64,000 nucleotides of DNA from Eurosta solidaginis (Eukaryota > Arthropoda > Insecta > Diptera > Tephritidae). The position numbers and the translations under genes are program-made. Shown in pieces: positions 59,591 through 64,000 of this stretch. The stretch's first letter is position 1. Each line of letters opens with the position of its first letter. The notes below the pieces were generated by a model. That model worked only from the letters and a program-made list of their open reading frames with translations, was not told the origin of the DNA and searched no databases. The stretch spans positions 285,607,693 to 285,671,692 of the forward strand of contig NC_090319.1 in assembly GCF_040869045.1 (NCBI RefSeq), written 5' to 3'.

Positions 59591-59938
59591 ATTCCGTTGA
59601 GTAACTTTTGAGATATCTTAAAGAAATTTTGTATGTAAGTTCCTGGGCACTCAGATCGCTATTTAAAATAAACGAAATCGGACTATAAACACGCCCACTT
59701 TTTCGATATCCAAAACCGAAGAAGTGCGATAATTCATTACCAAAGACGGAGAAAGTGATGAAACTTGATAGGTGGGCTGGCGTTATGACGCAGAATAGAA
59801 AATTAAGAAAATTGTGGACAATGGGCGCGGCACCGCCCACTTTTAAAAGAAGGTAATTTAAAAGTTTTGCAAGCTGTAATTTGGCAGCTGAGTATGTAAT
59901 GTTCGGTTACACCCGAACTTAGCCTTCCTTACGTGTTT
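59591..59938 (+). mobile_element. HINE/DINE-1-like fragment, subfamily 1, internally deleted
   Basis: Body from near the 5' end (gcgcggcaccgcccactttt, ggtaatttaaaagttttgca) joined directly to the 3' end (ctgagtatgtaatg, hairpin gttcgg/ccgaac, ccttccttacgtgttt). Confidence 0.65.
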
Positions 59939-59977
59939 AATTTCAATGACTAAAAGCTTATATATCAAATAACTTAC

Positions 59978-60058
59978 CTTAACTGTCGTACGCGTTTTGC
60001 GCCATTTCGATGTAGTTTTCGTCGTCTCTTCTTCCTTAATAATATTTTTATCACTCAT
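59978..60058 (-). CDS. Probable first coding exon of an unidentified host gene
   Basis: On minus, ATG at 60058 has the context CAAAATG, a good match to the insect translation-start consensus. It begins 27 codons (MSDKNIIKEEETTKTTSKW, then RKTRTTVK) that end in AAG followed by GTAAGT, a consensus donor (intron starts 59977). Phase 0. The peptide is rich in Lys, Glu and Thr and I do not recognise it. Frame reading beyond the donor is noise, which supports splicing. The intron would run to lower coordinates and contains the HINE fragment at 59591-59938; no further exon was found in the window. The exon is unlike the TE sequence around it. A chance ORF is possible, but the joint signals make an exon more likely. 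Confidence 0.55.
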
Positions 60059-61056
60059 TTTGCAAATGAATGTGATATGTGTACGTGTGTGTGTGTGTAA
60101 ATGAGTTGAAGTTGACTTTTGCAGTAATGTTAATTACTTACAATGTAAATAGGTAATTATTGACCATTCACGCATACATATGCACGTGTGTGTGTGCGTA
60201 TGCGTTGGTTTTGTGTTTGTTTAGTGTGGCATATGCTTATGGCGTAGTTGCGATTATATATCCTTTGTGTAAGCAAACTATTTTTATAAATCCGTTTTTT
60301 TTATGAGTGAACGTTATGTGGCGCCGTTATATCTTACTTAGTACCAGTATGCCGTTCCTTTTAATGCAAGCGCTTGTGCAACGGAGTGCATAGATGTGGG
60401 TGTATGCACAAATATGCTGCGTTCATGTAATCCAGAGCGCAGATTTTTTCGTGCCGCTTGCGTTTTACTTTCGTTTTTTATGGCATTTATTTTGCAAACA
60501 AAAAATGCTTTAAAATTTCGTTTGAAAATTTGTAATGCTTTAAACCTTGAAATTTGATTGACTGCTATTGCCACGGAAAAGGTAAGCTGGCGTGTTTTTG
60601 TGCTTTCCAACTTATTTATAAACGTTTTACATTAGTAAAAAAAAAGCACTGACATTTTTTTCACTTTATGAATTTCACATTATATCACTAATTGGCTTAA
60701 CATACTTGCACAGCTTTTTTTGTAAATTTATTTTTTATTTATCTAATTGCGCTGATATAAATTACCACAAAACGAGATTTTTTACACTAAAAAATTAGAA
60801 CGAGTAAATCGTTTTACTTTCATTAATAATCTACGTGTAATTTGCGTGGTAAACATAGAATCAAGCCTTTGTTGATTTATTATTTGAAATTATGAATGAG
60901 TTATTTCACTTTTTTAATTCACTTTTTTAGTAACAATTGTTAATTTTCCATATCTTCAAACTCAAAGTAAATCATGTGTTTTATATTCGCAATAATTGTT
61001 TTCACTTTCTCTGTATAACACTATTGTTAATAACCATAACTATCATGTTAAATTTA
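60059..61056 (-). promoter_or_regulatory. Likely upstream/5' UTR region of the candidate host gene
   Basis: TE-free, with GT repeats at 60080-60100 and 60186-60200 and a GC-richer stretch at 60410-60470. No core promoter element could be placed with confidence. A minus-strand open stretch at 60338-60610 starts with TTG and is not called. Confidence 0.3.
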
Positions 61057-62640
61057 ACAAGTAAAAAATTCTAAGTTCTCTTGAAACGCTGTTGTTGTTT
61101 GCCTTGTGTTGTAAATAGTTGGTGATCAATCAAAAGGTATTGATGTGGGTATCAATATGGGTTAATATTAAAAAAATCCACTTAGGTTTGAATGTTTTGA
61201 CTTTAGTTTGTACCTTAGATCGTGTTTGTGCAATATAGGTGTCAAACGAAAAGCATTGACGGGGACATAAATAGGGTGCTCTACTTTCAACACCTTATTT
61301 TGCTTCGGAGATATGTGAAAGTGAGCGTGGTGTTCAATTGATTTGAATAACTTTTTGGTACGTGTATACTCTAATGTCAGGCATACACGTTCCTAAATAC
61401 AATGTCTACTTAAACGTGGGAGCAATCGTCCTCTAGAAAAAACAAAAAGTGTGTACCCCAGATTGAGCGGCCCACTAACAACAAATATTTAATCTATTTA
61501 TGTAAGTAAATTTTGTTTTGATGGCTTAATATTCGTGCAAAATATATATATGTAGCTTTGTTTGTTAGCGAAAATATAGCTTTTCAAATAAAAATGTGGG
61601 AGTGGCTTTCACGCGATTTCGCTCATTTGCAGTGTAAAAAGTTGCAGATAGGAAAATAATGTTTATTCCAAACTTCTTTCGGTTTGGGAGATTTTTGTTC
61701 GACTTGTTAAAAGTATTTTGGAAAGAGTAACAAAAAAAGTGGGTCACACACATTTTCCAAATTTGTTAAGTTTTGTTCAACCATACTACTGCCGATGTAG
61801 TGTATCAATAAAATGTACTTATATACCATAGAGTTATTGCAAACTTTGTTAAGCTTAGACTTTGGAAAAGGTGGGCGTGGTATTTAACTGATTTTTATTA
61901 TCTTCATTCAATCTATGTAAAACTTTCAAATTTTCTTCTTCCAAATATGGGTGGTGCCACGCCCATATTCCAAAATTTTTTAAAATTTTTGTTTTGTGTT
62001 ATATGACCAATAGACCAACCAAATATCATTCGTTTTTGAATTATCTCACTTTTTCCAATTTTAAAAATTTTCGATATTGAAAAAGTGGGCGTGGTTATCG
62101 TCCGATTTCGCTTACTTTCAATACCAATTTATCTGACCGCCGTGGTGTGATGGTAGCGTGCTCCGCCTACCACACCGAAGTCTCTGGGTTCACGCCCCAG
62201 GCAAAGCAACATCAAAATTTTAGAATCAAGTTTTTTCAATTAAACGAAAATTTTTCGAAGCGTGGTCGCCCCTTACCAGTGTTTGGCAAGCTCCCTGAGT
62301 GTATTCCTACCATGAAAACCTTTTTAGTGAAAACTCATCTGCCTAGCAGATGACGTTCGGAGTCGGCATTAAACAAGTACGTCACGTCCAGTCATTTTAT
62401 AGGAAAAACTAAAAGGAGCATGATACAAATTGGAAAAGAAGCTCGGCCTAAAATCTCTTCGGAGGTTATCAGGCCTTACATTTATTTATTTTTAATCTAT
62501 TCTAATAGATGGACAGACGGACGGACGGAAGGAAATTGTTAAATCAATTTTTTTTCGATACTTATGATTTTGATATATCTATCTCCATTCCCTTATACCT
62601 GTACAACCAACCATTGAAAAAATGTACCGACATCATAGTT
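61057..62640 (-). mobile_element. HINE/DINE-1-like element, subfamily 3, with SINE insertion
   Basis: Starts aacaagtaaaaaattctaag then cgctgttgttgtttgccttg, the same opening as 33316 but without the hairpin. Continues with ggtggtgccacgcccata and aagtgggcgtggttatcgtc, and after the SINE with the (ggac)n tract at 62512-62530 and 'cttatacctgtacaaccaac'. Confidence 0.6.
62134..62490 (+). mobile_element. tRNA-derived SINE, near full length
   Basis: A box TGGTGTGATGG, B box GGGTTCACGCCCC, body gtgaaaactcatctgcctag, tail ggccttacatttatttattt. Confidence 0.9.
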
Positions 62641-64000
62641 TTTCACTAAAAATATTTAGTAAGAGCGGTGGGATTTTTTTAATTTCATTTGTGTATGTAT
62701 ATTAGCCGGTTTCACGTTTGTTCGCAAATTTCAGTACACAATTATGAAGTCTTCGAATCGAATTTTGAGTAACTTTCCGCAGACCTTTAGTCTTAGTGCG
62801 AAGCCCACCGATAGGCTTTAAGGGACGAAAATAGAGAGCAAGAAGATAAGTTATAGATAAAAACGAATTTGTAGTGATTGAAAACGCTTTATTGCTCTGG
62901 AATTTCTTCGTTATTTCTCCGGCTTTGCACACGATCAGAGCATTGAGCAGAGTCGTAGCACAAAACAGTGCCATAGCATAAAAACATGATAGCGTTTCTT
63001 GGCTTTGCTTTGGATTAAGTAATATCTTAGAGCAGAGAAAATTTTATGGAGTTTCTTTTCTATTCCTCTGGCTCTGAACATAACTAGAGAGCATTGAGCA
63101 GCGCCGTAGCACAGATCGTTGCTGTAGCATGAAAACGTGTTAACATTTCTTGGCTCTGCTATGGACTAAATCCTATTTTGGAGCAGAGCTAATAGTAAAA
63201 TAAACATTCTTAATAAAATGCTATTTGTTATGGAGAAAAAAAATTAATTTATTGCTACATGCTTTGTTGGGCATTCTAATGCAGAATTTTGTATTTTCCA
63301 CGGCTCTGCTCTATGCTGTGCTCATGTTCAGAGCGAGAGCTGTAGCAGAATATATTTTTAGTTGTTAATCCAACGCTGTAGTATCTTTGAATTTTTAAAA
63401 GTTTATTATATATTCGAACTTGAAGCGAATATTTTTTACTGTTTAATTAGGCTGATTGAAATACAGTAAACTTTCGCATATAGTGACTAACGGCTTATGG
63501 CTTATCTATATACGTCCAACAAAGAGGCATTGCGACCATGGCATTTGAAGCTGAATCATTTGAAACAACAATATTCTGCAACTTTGTATTAATTGTTTAA
63601 AACATTGTCAAAAAACACTATATTAACTAAAATTAGTTCACTGTTGTAAAAATACTATTGCATCTCACTTTTCGAGCAAATCGTAAAATAGAAAATTTAT
63701 AATGCAATTAAAATTTGTTGACAATAATGCCAAATAATTATAGTATAAAGCTATTCATTTGTCAAATAAAATTACAATTGTTATTTAAACAACTTTTTTT
63801 GTTAACATAGCTGTCGGAAATAGCGCGATCGGTTCAAAGAGGAAGTAGTAAATATTTTGATCCATAATAACGCCGGAATCATGCGGAAATTTGTTTTAGA
63901 AATTGGATTTTATGAAAAAAAGTGGCTAAAAATATATTCCAGCTAAAAATAAAACTTAAATTTTTTTGCAAAATTTGTTTAACCAATCAGTGTTGATGGT
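62641..64000. other. Unclassified DNA with GAGCAGAG-type repeats
   Basis: Two diverged copies of about 130-150 bp (about 62920-63045 and 63065-63190) share gagcattgagcag, cgtagcac, 'ttcttggct' and gagcagag. A third trace is at 63300-63350. No coding signal; the open stretch on minus at 62702-62974 is uncalled. Confidence 0.45.

Noticed and set aside
60338..60610. 90-residue minus ORF upstream of the candidate host exon
   Set aside because: Begins with TTG, has no domain, and sits where a 5' UTR or promoter would be.
62702..62974. 90-residue minus ORF
   Set aside because: Overlaps the GAGCAGAG repeat copies and has no recognisable domain.

Overview
The window is eukaryotic, AT-rich DNA that is almost entirely transposable-element (TE) sequence. 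Short ORFs, GT-AG introns, a tRNA-derived SINE, and Helentron-type DINE-1/HINE-like repeats ending in a small hairpin plus CCTTACTTGTTT all point to a higher dipteran. From memory of such repeats I infer a tephritid fruit fly; that is inference, not shown by the sequence. No complete host gene is visible. The only convincing host-gene piece is a 27-codon first coding exon on the minus strand (59978-60058), with a good translation-start context and splice donor.

Left third (1-20 kb). A truncated HINE copy is followed by a pogo/Tigger-type transposon remnant, a decayed non-LTR retrotransposon, and a large HINE element (5344-14516) carrying a 130-bp tandem array with higher-order structure. Inserted in that array is the most interesting object here: a 4677-bp PIF/Harbinger transposon (8955-13631) with near-perfect termini, a 3-bp CTG target duplication, and two convergent intron-containing genes. 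One is a MYB/SANT-like DNA-binding protein, open except for one apparent single-base frameshift. The other is a 365-residue DDE transposase with no visible lesion. A 414-bp near-perfect palindrome lies between their 3' ends. A ~1-kb foldback element (14749-15742) and a reverse-oriented HINE (18315-20016) follow.

Middle (20-46 kb). Copies of one tRNA-derived SINE family are scattered throughout; one (21299-21666) is complete with a 10-bp target duplication. There are further HINE copies of three subfamilies, a palindromic MITE, a hAT MITE (31972-32536) with an 8-bp duplication, two solo Ty3/Gypsy LTRs and a 3' gypsy fragment, a block of degenerate TATCGA motifs, and a triple nest: Tc1-like transposon (42076-44385), MITE (43248-44027), SINE (43440-43658).

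Right third (45-64 kb). A minus-strand non-LTR 3' end is followed by a dead Ty3/Gypsy retrotransposon with both LTRs and a 5-bp duplication (47662-52834). It is interrupted by a 559-bp hAT MITE, and its two LTRs differ by a 13-bp micro-inversion. Then come more HINEs, a second foldback beside a non-LTR remnant with a fused ORF1/ORF2, the host exon, and poorly characterised AT-rich sequence to the end.

Apart from the Harbinger gene pair (a DNA-binding partner plus a nuclease), the elements do not work together; the layout records successive insertions. ORF boundaries inside decayed elements are approximate.
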